Positions 23,838-33,330 of a stretch of DNA of 64,000 nt are shown piece by piece. Under the pieces are notes generated by a model. It was not told the DNA's origin, ran no database searches, and was given only the letters and a program-made list of their open reading frames with translations. A program made the position numbers and the translations under genes. Origin of the DNA: Cylindrodendrum hubeiense (Eukaryota > Ascomycota > Sordariomycetes > Hypocreales > Nectriaceae); contig JAANBB010000025.1 of NCBI GenBank assembly GCA_014621425.1, forward strand, positions 154,995 to 218,994, read 5' to 3'. The stretch's first letter is position 1. Each line of letters opens with the position of its first letter.

Positions 23838-25900
23838 ATGGCTCCTGAGCAGCGTCGACCTATCCGTATTGGTAACTGTGCCGGTGCCGCCTGTGATGCG
23901 GGCTATCAGATGCTCCGCCAGTGTGAGGGAGGACCTATTGACGTCGTTACGGGCGATTATTTAGCAGGTTCGTTCATCTGCCTAAATACCATAATTTTGA
24001 GGGGGACTAAGTTAGTACGCAGAGGCAAATCTCGCGCAAAATGTCGATAAATTCAAGGCGAATGAACATAATGGATATGAGATCAATGCCTTGGAGGGCC
24101 TCAAGCTGTCCCTGGAAGTCGCAGTCCGTCGGAGGATCCGACTGGTAATTAACGGCGGAGCTCTCAATCCAGAGGGTTTGGCGAGAGCGGTTGCCAGCAT
24201 GGTAAGTGACTCCTATCGAGCACAGGTTTTGTTCTCAACTCTGACTTCCTTCGCATAGGCACGCGAAAAGGATCTGAAGCTCAAAATAGGCTGGGTCACC
24301 GGCGATGATGTGCTCTCGAGTTTTAAACAATCGGTAAACACGGGAATCACACATCTAGACGGTGACAACGAGGGGTCATACCTTGTGGGAGAAACGGTTG
24401 AATTCCTGAAAGACCCTGAGGGATTTGAGATTGTCAGCGCCCATGCATATCTCGGAGCACGCGCAATTAAAGCTGGACTCGATCGTGGATGTGATATCAT
24501 CGTTTGTGAGTATACGAACTTATCTGCAGCCATTCAACATTGATTACAGAACCTAACCAGAACAAGGCGGAAGAGTTTCTGATGCTAGCCCAGTTATTGG
24601 AGCTGCTTGGTGGTGGCATGGTTGGACAGATTCAGATTTCAACCAACTCGCTGGCTCCCTCGTCGCTGGCCATTTGATTGAATGCAGTGGTTACGGCTCC
24701 GGTGGCAATTTTTGCAATTTCTTTCAGCTCCCTCAAGGGGGATTAGTCGACATTGGTTTCCCAATTGCTGAGATCCATGCCGATGGATCCAGTGTTATCA
24801 CGAAACACGATGGAACAAGAGGCTTTGTCACCGCCGACATTCTCAAGGCACAGCTTGTCTATGAGATTCAAGGGAATATCTACCTCCACAGCGACTGCAA
24901 GGCCGATCTCTCTAGGATAGAGATCGAGGACCAGGGATTTGATCGAGTACGTGTCTCTGGGACAAAAGGCTACCCACCACCGCCAACGACAAAGGTAGCC
25001 GCCTTCTATCGGGGAGGCTGGCAGTGCGAGTATACCCTCAATGCGACTGGCTATGCAACTGTTGAAAAGTTCAAGTTGCACGAGTCTCAAATCAGGTTCC
25101 GACTCAAAGAAGAGGGCGAGGTAAATAACTTCCAGGTTCTCGAATTCCAACACTATGGTAAGCCCGGCATCGACCCCAAATCCCAACTATCAAGTACTAC
25201 AGGCCTTCGGGTCTTTGGCCAGGCTCGAGAGAAAAGAACGGTCGAAGCCCTTGGCAGGGCGATGTTGCATAGCATGCTCCAGCATTACGCCGGAATGCAT
25301 GGAACATTGGACTGGAGGTTACTAGAACCCAAGCAATACCTAAGCTATTGCCCATGTCTAATGCCACAGGCTCAGATCTTAGAGGAGTTCCACCTGTTGG
25401 AAGACGATGGAGGGGTTTTCGATGTAAATACAGGGACACCATCACTGACTGAAGAGCTCGGCAATCGACTCGACTACGACACGGTCAACCCTTCTCCGCT
25501 CAGTAGCTTCAGTCACCCCACGAGAGCTCGACTTGGGGACTTGGTGCTGGCACGATCTGGTGACAAAGGGGCCAACTTAAACATTGGACTGTTCGTTCGG
25601 AAAGTCGATGAATGGGAGTGGCTTCGAAGCTTCCTCGACCATGAGAGGATGAAGCAGCTGATGGCGGACGAGTGGGATGATTCCTACAAACTGGAGCGAT
25701 GCGAGCTCCCTGGAATCTACGCAGTTCATTTTGTCATTTACGGGATATTGAAGCGTGGGGTTAGCTCCAGCGCTCGGTTGGATGCTTTGGGCAAGGGATT
25801 CGCTGAGTTCATTCGCGATCGTTGGGTTGAGCTGCCATCCATGTTCGTAGAGCGATACTCTGATTCTCTTCCATTCAGTCACTCTACAATCGCTTCTTAA
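23838..25900 (+). CDS. AtuA-family protein (acyclic terpene utilisation, DUF1446)
   Basis: A full-length relative of bacterial AtuA, a protein needed for citronellol/geraniol use in Pseudomonas; its exact reaction is not settled. Four exons are joined over introns at about 23969-24023, 24202-24258 and 24506-24566. The N-terminal core reads RIGNCAGAACDAGYQML, DVVTGDYLAEANLA and LVINGGALNPEGLA, then CGRVSDASPVIGAAWWWHGW. The C-terminal AtuA-like ferredoxin-fold domain starts near ARLGDLVLARSGDKGANLN. The protein is about 620 residues, as expected for the two-domain fungal form. No geranyl-CoA carboxylase subunits or enoyl-CoA hydratase accompany it in the window. Its place beside a CoA ligase and an acyl-CoA dehydrogenase supports a role on a CoA-bound isoprenoid or branched acid. 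No signal peptide or membrane segment is evident. Confidence 0.92.
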
Positions 25901-26131
25901 TGCGAGAGATCCTATTTCTTGAATACAGTTTTTTAAAATTATCGCAAATGTCAGACCCCATGAAAGCCAGACCCGCAATATGGGTAATCGATCAAGTCGT
26001 CATTGCGTCGTGTCAGGTTATCGCCCGCCAACAGGTCCTCCTTCTGGCGCTATCGGTGCACTAAAGCCGAGCCATCTTTGTGCTGCACGCCTTCAACCCG
26101 AATCCACAGACGCGCCGCTCCAGGTGCAAGT

Positions 26132-26142
26132 CCGAAGTGCCG
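26132..26142. promoter_or_regulatory. Cluster motif, CCG-AAGTG-CCG
   Basis: A CCG-N5-CCG repeat 157 bp upstream of the BVMO start at 26299, in the 398-bp gap 25901-26298. Nothing else recognisable in that gap. Confidence 0.55.
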
Positions 26143-26298
26143 GGTGGTGCGCCAGCGATCAATTCGGATTACGAATGAGCAAAATGAACGGCATCAGCAT
26201 ACTTAAGATGATTTAAACCACGTTCAACACATTTTTCTAATTGCATCACACTCCAACGAGTTAAACCATAGCAAGCAGCCAAACGTTTCACAGCCAAA

Positions 26299-28427
26299 AT
26301 GGTTTACAAAGGCCAACCCCACTTCACGGACTTCAAGGCACCCATCATCAACCGTGCCATTGATGACCCGGGACGAAAACTGAGGGTTGTCATGGTCGGA
26401 ACAGGCATCTCAGGAGTTACCACGGCCATCCGATTCCCAGAGCATCTTGGAGAGAACATTGATTTGCAACTTTATGATAAAAACCCGGGTATGCAAAGCG
26501 AAAGCATCACAATCTGGTCTACAGTCAGCTAATCAAGTACCTGTAGACATCGGAGGGGTCTGGCTGGAAAACCGATACCCTGGGGTGGCATGTGACATTC
26601 CAGCTCCGTGCTTTCAGTTCCTATTTGAGAACAATCCGGACTGGTCCAAGTACTACGCCGAAGGAGAGGAAATCGTGGATTACATTCAACGTACAGCGGA
26701 CAAGTATGGTGCGCGACAGTACATGAAGTTTAGGCACCTCGTCACCGGGGCACATTGGAAGCAAGACGAGGGGAAATGGTTGATCACAATCAAGGACTTG
26801 AATTCAGACAAGGTATGTCGACTGGGCTTTCGATACTCATCTTGTTGAAACACCGTGGGAGGCTAACGAGAACCAAGGTCTTTGAAGATGAAGCAGATGT
26901 GTTGATCCTTGGTTGGGGGATGCTCAACAATTGGGAATGGCCGAAGGTCCCTGGACTTCATTCGTTTAAGGGGCCATACATGCACTCGGCAGATTACGAC
27001 ACCACATTTGATCCTACTGGCAAGACTATTGCAGTAGTTGGTGGCGGATCTTCTGGCATTCAGATTCTTCCTCACATCCAAAAGGTTGCCAAGCATGTCG
27101 ACCACTACATGAGATCTCAGAATTGGATTGCACCTCTAGGCTTCGGCGCGATCGAATTAGAGAAGAGGGGGAAACTAGATCAGGGCAACTGTGAGTATTC
27201 CACTGACTCGAAGTAACATTGCCTAATATTCTGTAGTTGAGTACAGTCCGGAGGAGAAAGAGTTGTTCAAGAAGAATCCCAACTCCTGCCACAGACACCG
27301 CAGGGAGGTGGAAGAAGCAATGAACGACTACATGACTGAGTCCGGATTTACATACGGCACAACACGACAGCAAGCCATCCAGGCCAAGTTCAAGGAGCAC
27401 ATGAGTACATCTTTGAAAGAGAAGCCGGATATTCTCCAGAGTATTCTTCCCGCTTATCCTCCAGGCTGCCGACGCCGTAAGTAGTGCTGGCACGCACGCA
27501 TTCATTTCCTAGCTAACATCATCATCAGTCACACCAGGCCCAGGGTACTTGGAGGCACTCAATGAATCCAATGTCGATTTTATCCCCAGTGACATCTCAC
27601 ACGTCACGGAAGAGGGCATTGTCGGGCGTGACGGGACGCTGCGAAAGGTTGATGCAATTATCTGGGCCACCGGCTTCAATGTGTAAGCTGCCTGCAAAGT
27701 CTTCACGGTGCCATTTTCTGACATATGATCCAGGGACTTCGTCAGCCGCTTTCCGATGACTGGTTTGGATGGCATCGAATGGAACCAAGTCATGGACCCT
27801 GAGCCAGAGGCCTACTTGGGCATGTGCGTTGACAAGATGCCGAATTGTTTCGTCTACATGGGGCCTAACTGCGGCCCTGGCGCCGGTGGTGCTTATCTGT
27901 GCGTCGATGGCGAATGTGAGTTGATGATCTCTTGCATCAAAAAGATTCTGCGCGACAAAATCAAGTTCATGACCATCAAGACTGAGCGGGTCAAGCAATA
28001 CGCGGCGCATGTGCACGCGTATCTGAAGACATCCATCTTTGGGCAACCCTGTAAGTCATGGTTCAAACGTGGCACTGAGGAGGGCAGAAACATTGCATAC
28101 TACTGCGGCAACGCGTTGAACTTGCTCTACGCCCAGCGGAACCCGCGGTGGGAGGATTGGGACTACACGTACTTGGATGAGATGGGAGACAACCCACTCT
28201 CGTGGCTGGGCAACGGCTACACCCTCGCAGACTATGACGGAAGCACTCGGACCAAGTATCTTGATCCTGATGAGATTGACTTTCCTCCTTTGCCGCACGT
28301 GTCGAATGGGACTACCAACGGGACGAATGGAGTCGCATTCAGCGTAATGCGACCCACTGATGCCAAGGCAACGATACCAGGCCATGTTGAAGAAGCCGGC
28401 GATGCTGCATTGTTCGGTCGAGCTTGA
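26299..28427 (+). CDS. Baeyer-Villiger-type flavin monooxygenase with a divergent fingerprint
   Basis: The third flavin monooxygenase of this class in the window, in about six exons. VVMVGTGISG is the FAD Rossmann motif, GGVWLENRYPGVACDIPA follows over the first intron, and VVGGGSSG is the NADPH motif. The fingerprint region reads FKGPYMHSADYD, so the Trp of FxGxxxHxxxW is Tyr here. MGPNCGPGAGG and the C-terminal SWFK...NLLYAQRNPRWEDWDYTYL block agree with the two other copies. The long tail after residue 600, with NGTTNGTNG, is low in complexity. Intron positions are about 26489-26547, 26815-26877, 27191-27237, 27479-27529 and 27686-27733. The product is likely cytosolic. Whether the Tyr changes activity cannot be judged here. 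It lies downstream of the AtuA-family gene on the same strand with its own motif-bearing promoter. Confidence 0.9.
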
Positions 28428-28776
28428 GCTTTTTGAGAATGTGAGATATAGTCTATCTAAATTTAAATTAAGATAGTATAAACATGTGCGAAGCCAAAAA
28501 CAAACCTGATCCAATTTAATACAATGCTTTTTTCTCATCATGTTATGATTGTGAAGATGATTCCTCCAATGTCATTCCGTCATAAAATAATGCAATGGTT
28601 TTCAAGGCATGCGAGAGCTATATAAACAGCCAATGCCATTAAAAGTCAATTGCCCTGTTCCTTGGCAAAGTTACTCATGTGTCAATTATATGAACCAACT
28701 CTGAAGAATGGACGGAGATGTCATTAATTGCAACTGGAAATTTTCATTTTCACAACATGTCACTATTTCTAACTAG

Positions 28777-30020
28777 TTACAGAATTGCTATTGCGTTTGG
28801 AGGACTTGCGATCCCTCCTTGAATGTTCAACGGGGCCGACGTCAACAGAAAACTCCACTTCTTCAACCTTGCACAGGCTTCAGCTAGTGATTCCAGGTTC
28901 CATAGCTCACCGATCGGTATCCCCGCATGTGGAAGAAGCCACTGGTGGAGCATAGAGCCACCTTTTGGCGGAGGATAGCCTAAACTTCATATTAGTCTCA
29001 CTGGTAAATAAATGCTTAGAGCAAGGAGGACTTACACTCCCAGCTCACTGCGTCTCCGGCAACGGCGGAGAAGCCAGTGTCCCAGAGCCATCGTTCAGTC
29101 TCTTCTCCTTGTTGCACGCCGGAAAAGCTGATCTTAGCGAACACCTCCGCTTTGTCAGGCGCAGTAGCTGCCTCGAACCAAGCAATGAAGCCTGTTCGGA
29201 TGATGAGAATATCACCGAAGTGGAATTCTAGGCCTTGGTACGCAGCAATGCTTTGTAAATCCTGAACAGTGATGCCTGCCATTGTCAACAATTAGCCTTG
29301 ACATCTAAATTCGCTTGGATAAAACGCATTAATGCCACTCACTGTGGGAGGTAATGGGAGAGATTGGCGCTTGGCCAGTTGCTTCAAGCCACCTGGGCCA
29401 ATCTAGGAGCACTCCTCTACCGACGATGCCTTGCTTGCACCAATCTGCGTTCCAATGCATGAGTATGTAAAATTGTGTCGACAACGTGTCTGGTGAAATT
29501 TGCGCTTACAATGAACACCATGAGCTTCGGGGCGTAGAGCGACGTCATCAGTATGCTGAAGACCGTTATAATAGGAGCGAATCTTCTGGTCGGCGTAGTG
29601 CATAAACCCATCCCATTGTGACCCGCATTGCGTATTCAGTGATATTTCATCGTCGTGGGCCATCTCACCAGTTATGGGCTCATAATTGATGATCTTGTGC
29701 TGGAGTCCAAGTCGACCAAACGCTGGCTTGCCAGCCTTTTCGTACGGCCAGTCCAGCTGGAATGATTGCCCATAGATTATTTCCTTTGCCGCTTCTAGTC
29801 TGATTTCTGGGCTCAGATTATTCAGTGCTGCAGCCTCGATCGTCAGTGCCTCGAGTTCGTAATGGCAAGTATGTGTTCGATCAAAAGATTGCAACTTACA
29901 GCCAAGATGATCTGATCCATTTGCCGTATCCCATATTCCCCAGCATGACCTCTTTCCAGCTTCTTCATTCCATAGGAGGTCATCATATTTCGGTCGGGTT
30001 GTGGGATATTGGGTAGACAT
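28777..30020 (-). CDS. Cyclase-family hydrolase (kynurenine formamidase-like)
   Basis: A member of the cyclase superfamily (PF04199 type), which includes kynurenine formamidases and other metal-dependent amide or lactone hydrolases. About five exons. The N terminus RPKYDDLLWNEEAGKRSCWG continues over an intron at DHLG into SLNNLSPEIRLEAAKEI, and the metal-site region reads NTQCGSQWDGFMHYAD, the fungal form of the HxGxHxDxxxH region. The central exon GITVQDLQSIAAYQGLEFHFGDILIIRTG and the last exon, with PPPKGGSMLHQWLLPHAGIPIGE, complete the fold. The start at 30020 (MSTQYPTTRP) is chosen because fungal homologues begin shortly before the RPxxDDL segment. A longer in-frame form without a nearer ATG is less likely. 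It may open a lactone made by a BVMO (inference). It diverges from the MFS transporter at 30475. Confidence 0.83.
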
Positions 30021-30170
30021 GGGAATAATCAGTCTCTTGACAAAATCAGCTCTACTTACTACTCTTGGCTTCTCAATTGGTGAAATTGAGTAAAGACGAC
30101 GGGGGAACTTCTCAGGCCACATCTCAGATCCTTGATGGCTGGTGTGGTTACTTGCGCACCAAGCATGACT

Positions 30171-30190
30171 CCGGGACGCCGGGTTTTCGG
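30171..30190. promoter_or_regulatory. Overlapping double cluster motif, CCG-GGACG-CCG and CGG-GTTTT-CGG
   Basis: Two CGG-N5-CGG repeats in opposite orientations overlap: CCG-GGACG-CCG at 30171-30181 and CGG-GTTTT-CGG at 30180-30190. They lie 151 bp from the cyclase start (30020) and 285 bp from the transporter start (30475) within the shared 454-bp promoter. Confidence 0.5.
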
Positions 30191-30474
30191 CTCTTCGCGT
30201 GACGACTTCCCCATTCCCCGTGGGGACCCCGCAAAGACACCAGCTTGCTGCACCAAGCTACCGTCAAAGACCGATCTAATTCAGATGAGTCTAACCTCAT
30301 GCAGCCAGCTTAATTCAACTGATAGATTGATGCTACCTAACGTGCAGCCTTCCCCTCAGATGCACAGTATGCACATTTATAATAGAGCTAGATCCCCGCT
30401 CCTGCATTCATTATTGTACAATCTATATTCCCATCGCCATTTAACTCATTATCATACATTTAAAGGCGAAACCA

Positions 30475-32333
30475 TGGGTATTAGAACAGTAGGTGGCTTC
30501 TTCCTGGTTTAATCAATGACCTCGCTCACACATAATTGCAGGTGCTCCTCGGGGCCATGCTGGGGTCGTTCCTCACCGGCTTCGCTTCCTCAATCATCTC
30601 CAACACCCTAGGCCAGCCATCATGGTTCGCTCAAATGGGCCTTGCAGGGAATGACAAGGAAACAACCGACATTATCAGTGCCGCCAACGGCCTCTTCTAC
30701 GGTGGAGGCTTCTTCGGAACCCTCTTCACCTTCTACTTTTCTGAACGGTGGGGCAGGTTGATGGGATTCAAGGTCGCGGCAGCATGGGCTGTTGTTGGGG
30801 GCGTGCTGCAAACTGCGGCGATGAATGTACCAATGGTGAGTTTGGGTTTGAACCATGATTTCTGTTCGTTGTGGCTAAATTTTCAACAGTATCTCGTGTC
30901 GCGTCTCCTGTCCGGCTTCGCCACCGGCCAGACCACCGCTGCCATGATGCCCTACTACTCTGAAATCAGTCTACCTAATAACCGCGGCCAAAATAGTGGC
31001 CTTCATGCACTCATGATTGAGGGTGGTGCCGCCGTTGCATCCTGGATTGGAGTTGGTTGTTACTATTCCCGGATTGGAACCTTTGGTTGGAGATTTCCCA
31101 TTTCCCTCTCTGTTTTGAATGCTCTTGTTCTGTTTATTGTCACCTTCTACCGTACGTGCTGCCACTCCTCTCAAATTTCACAGTTATAGTAGAGCTAATA
31201 CTCATCTTCGTAGTGCCGGAAAGCCCGAGATGGCTAATTCGAAAGGGCAGGATGGAGGAGGCATATCAAATTTTGACAGATTTGCACAAGCCGCGAACAC
31301 CTGAAGAACAAGGCATTGCAGACCGTGAGTTTCAACAGGTCAAGATGCAATCTGAACTCGACAATGCCGAGGTACAGAAACATGGGCAGTGGCAGCTCTT
31401 CACAGACCCTGGATACCGAAAGAGGTTCTTCATCGGATTCGGGTTGGTCGCTTTCGTCCAGAGTTGCGGAATTCTCGTCATCTTTAGTACGCGATCCCTT
31501 TCCAACTACGCATTGCTTCTTGCTAACGTGGCTAGACTATGGTGTTCTGCTTCTCACGTCACTTGGCTTGAACGGTTCTGAATCGCTTATCGCCTTGGCT
31601 GGCTGGATCACATTCACAGCAGTATGCATCTTGGCTGGAAATTTGACAGTTGATTGGACTGGCCGACGGCCGTCTCTGAGTAAGCTTATTTCCAATCCCA
31701 ACTCTCGAGACTAGTCTGACCATATCAGTTGTCGGTTTCATTTTTCAATCTTGTTCGCTTGCCGTTTTCACGGTATGCCTAAAGTATTACCTAGAGACAC
31801 AGGAGAAGAGGTTCGCTGTCGCATCAGTGACATTCATCTTTGTTACAGCTATCCCGTGAGTTTTCCCTGAGCGGAAGTAGAAGTCATCTAACCGGTCGAC
31901 AGATTCGGCGCTTGCCTTGACAACAACCAGTTTACCGTCATCGCCGAGATTTTTCCCAATCACATGCGAAGCCTTGCTTGCTCGGTCTGTGTCAGCGCGC
32001 TGTACCTCATGCAAACTCTCTGGCTTAATCTAGCGCCGACGGCCATCAACGATATCGAGTGGAAATTCTACTTGGTCTTCGTAGTACTTAGTGCTTGTGG
32101 TGCTGTCTACGTGTATTTCCTAATCCCAGAGGTAAGCTGCGTAGTGCACAGCCTTATGATATCAGACTGCTAATGGTTTCTAGACCAAGAAAATCCCGTT
32201 GGAAGAACTGGATGCTATTTTTGGACGGACTGTCGCTGTGAAGCTCAGTGCTCTAACTGAGGAGAAGGCAAATTCCGGTAGTGTTACTCATTGTGAGCAG
32301 GGTAGTGATGTAGTGGTGAAAGAGGACGCATAA
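30475..32333 (+). CDS. MFS transporter, sugar-porter type
   Basis: A multi-spanning transporter with the signature of the sugar porter family. A short first exon MGIRTVGGFFL joins over a 36-nt intron to LLGAMLGSFLTGFASS, and six more short introns follow (near 30836-30889, 31154-31213, 31486-31534, 31680-31728, 31856-31901 and 32132-32183). Motifs include GRLMGFK after TM2, PESPRWLIRKGRMEEA before the cytosolic loop, GRRPS after TM8 and PETKKIPLEELDAIF at the C terminus. The length is about 510 residues. As the last gene before the tRNA it ends the cluster. Given the cluster context, it may import the substrate rather than a sugar (inference); the family also carries non-sugar compounds. It shares its promoter with the cyclase gene. 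Confidence 0.88.
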
Positions 32334-32871
32334 GTTTAGGTATAGGATCTGTAGGTAAGGTTAATTGCTTAAATGTGTGATTGGACGTGTTCATTCCGTG
32401 GGCAATGTCGGCAATTATCACGTTATTATACGACACACAACAAAGGTCGCACAGCCTCTTCAGCAAAAGAGAAAGGTCACTCCGTTAGTACGCAATACTA
32501 TAGTAGTCCATATGTTCCGTTTAAGAAGAGTGGCTCAAGAACCCATTCAGTTGTACGGTGAAAACATTGCCGGCGTCTATTGTGATACATATTAAATACT
32601 ACCTACATAGCTTGGATTGCAGCCAATAACTCAATGCGATTCGGTATCATTGCTGAGATACAACTTGTGCTAAACAGAATGTGTAAATAACTAGATCCGT
32701 GATACGCACCCATCCAGCCCAAATTTTAGTATTTATAATTTAAACATGGTAAAAAGGGACATACCAAAATAGCTTTTAATGGTGCCACACAACTGCTAGT
32801 ATTCATCAAATATGTATGTATCTATGGACTATTTCCTTCCTGCATATAAACTACTGCCCTCCAGTGGAGCC
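32334..32871. other. Intergenic stretch, nothing recognised
   Basis: 538 bp of AT-rich sequence between the transporter and the tRNA terminator. No cluster motif, coding region or repeat was seen. Confidence 0.6.
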
Positions 32872-32902
32872 AAAAAAAAACAGCCCGCTGCTCGAGCGGG
32901 CT
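32872..32902 (-). terminator. Hairpin plus T9 downstream of the tRNA gene
   Basis: On the minus strand, ten bases after the tRNA 3' end, a perfect 8-bp stem (AGCCCGCT / AGCGGGCT, loop GCTCG, 32882-32902) is followed one base later by nine T (32872-32880). The T-run alone would stop RNA polymerase III. The hairpin gives it the look of a bacterial intrinsic terminator. Confidence 0.7.
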
Positions 32903-32912
32903 AGGATTACTT

Positions 32913-33043
32913 CGACACAGACAGGATTCGAACCTGCGATCCCTAGGGAATCAGATATCTAGGCTTATTTACTACCGGATTCGGAGAATCCGAATTCAAC
33001 AAGCGCTTCAAGTCTGACGCCTTAACCACTCGGCCACTGTGTC
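32913..33043 (-). tRNA. tRNA-Ser(UGA) with an intron
   Basis: A 131-nt gene for serine tRNA. The acceptor arms GACACAG and CTGTGTC pair, the A box is GTGGCCGAGTGG and the B box GGTTCGAATCC. The anticodon loop CTTGAAA with anticodon TGA closes on the stem TCAGA/TCTGA after removal of an intron of about 50 nt that begins one base after the anticodon (near 33006-32957). The remaining tRNA is about 81 nt with the long variable arm expected for serine (CCCTAGGG). Confidence 0.9.
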
Positions 33044-33330
33044 GTTGGTTGGCGGATTGTCATCCCATTGCCTGCTATGATTCCCTCTGGACCACGGAAC
33101 CGGGTCTAGGGTAGGAAGACTAGAAGGGACGATTACTCGGCACGGATTAACCTCCGGAAAGTAGCGCATCTTATTAATAGCCCAGCTAAATGCTCATTTT
33201 AGGCGGCCTGCGCCATCGTGAACGAACCCTGAATTTCCATTCAATTGTGAATTTGCAACAGAAGTGAATTGAGATTCGATTTCATCAACCAAGGAATTTT
33301 TTCCTACCCTATAAGGGAAGAGATCGTGAA

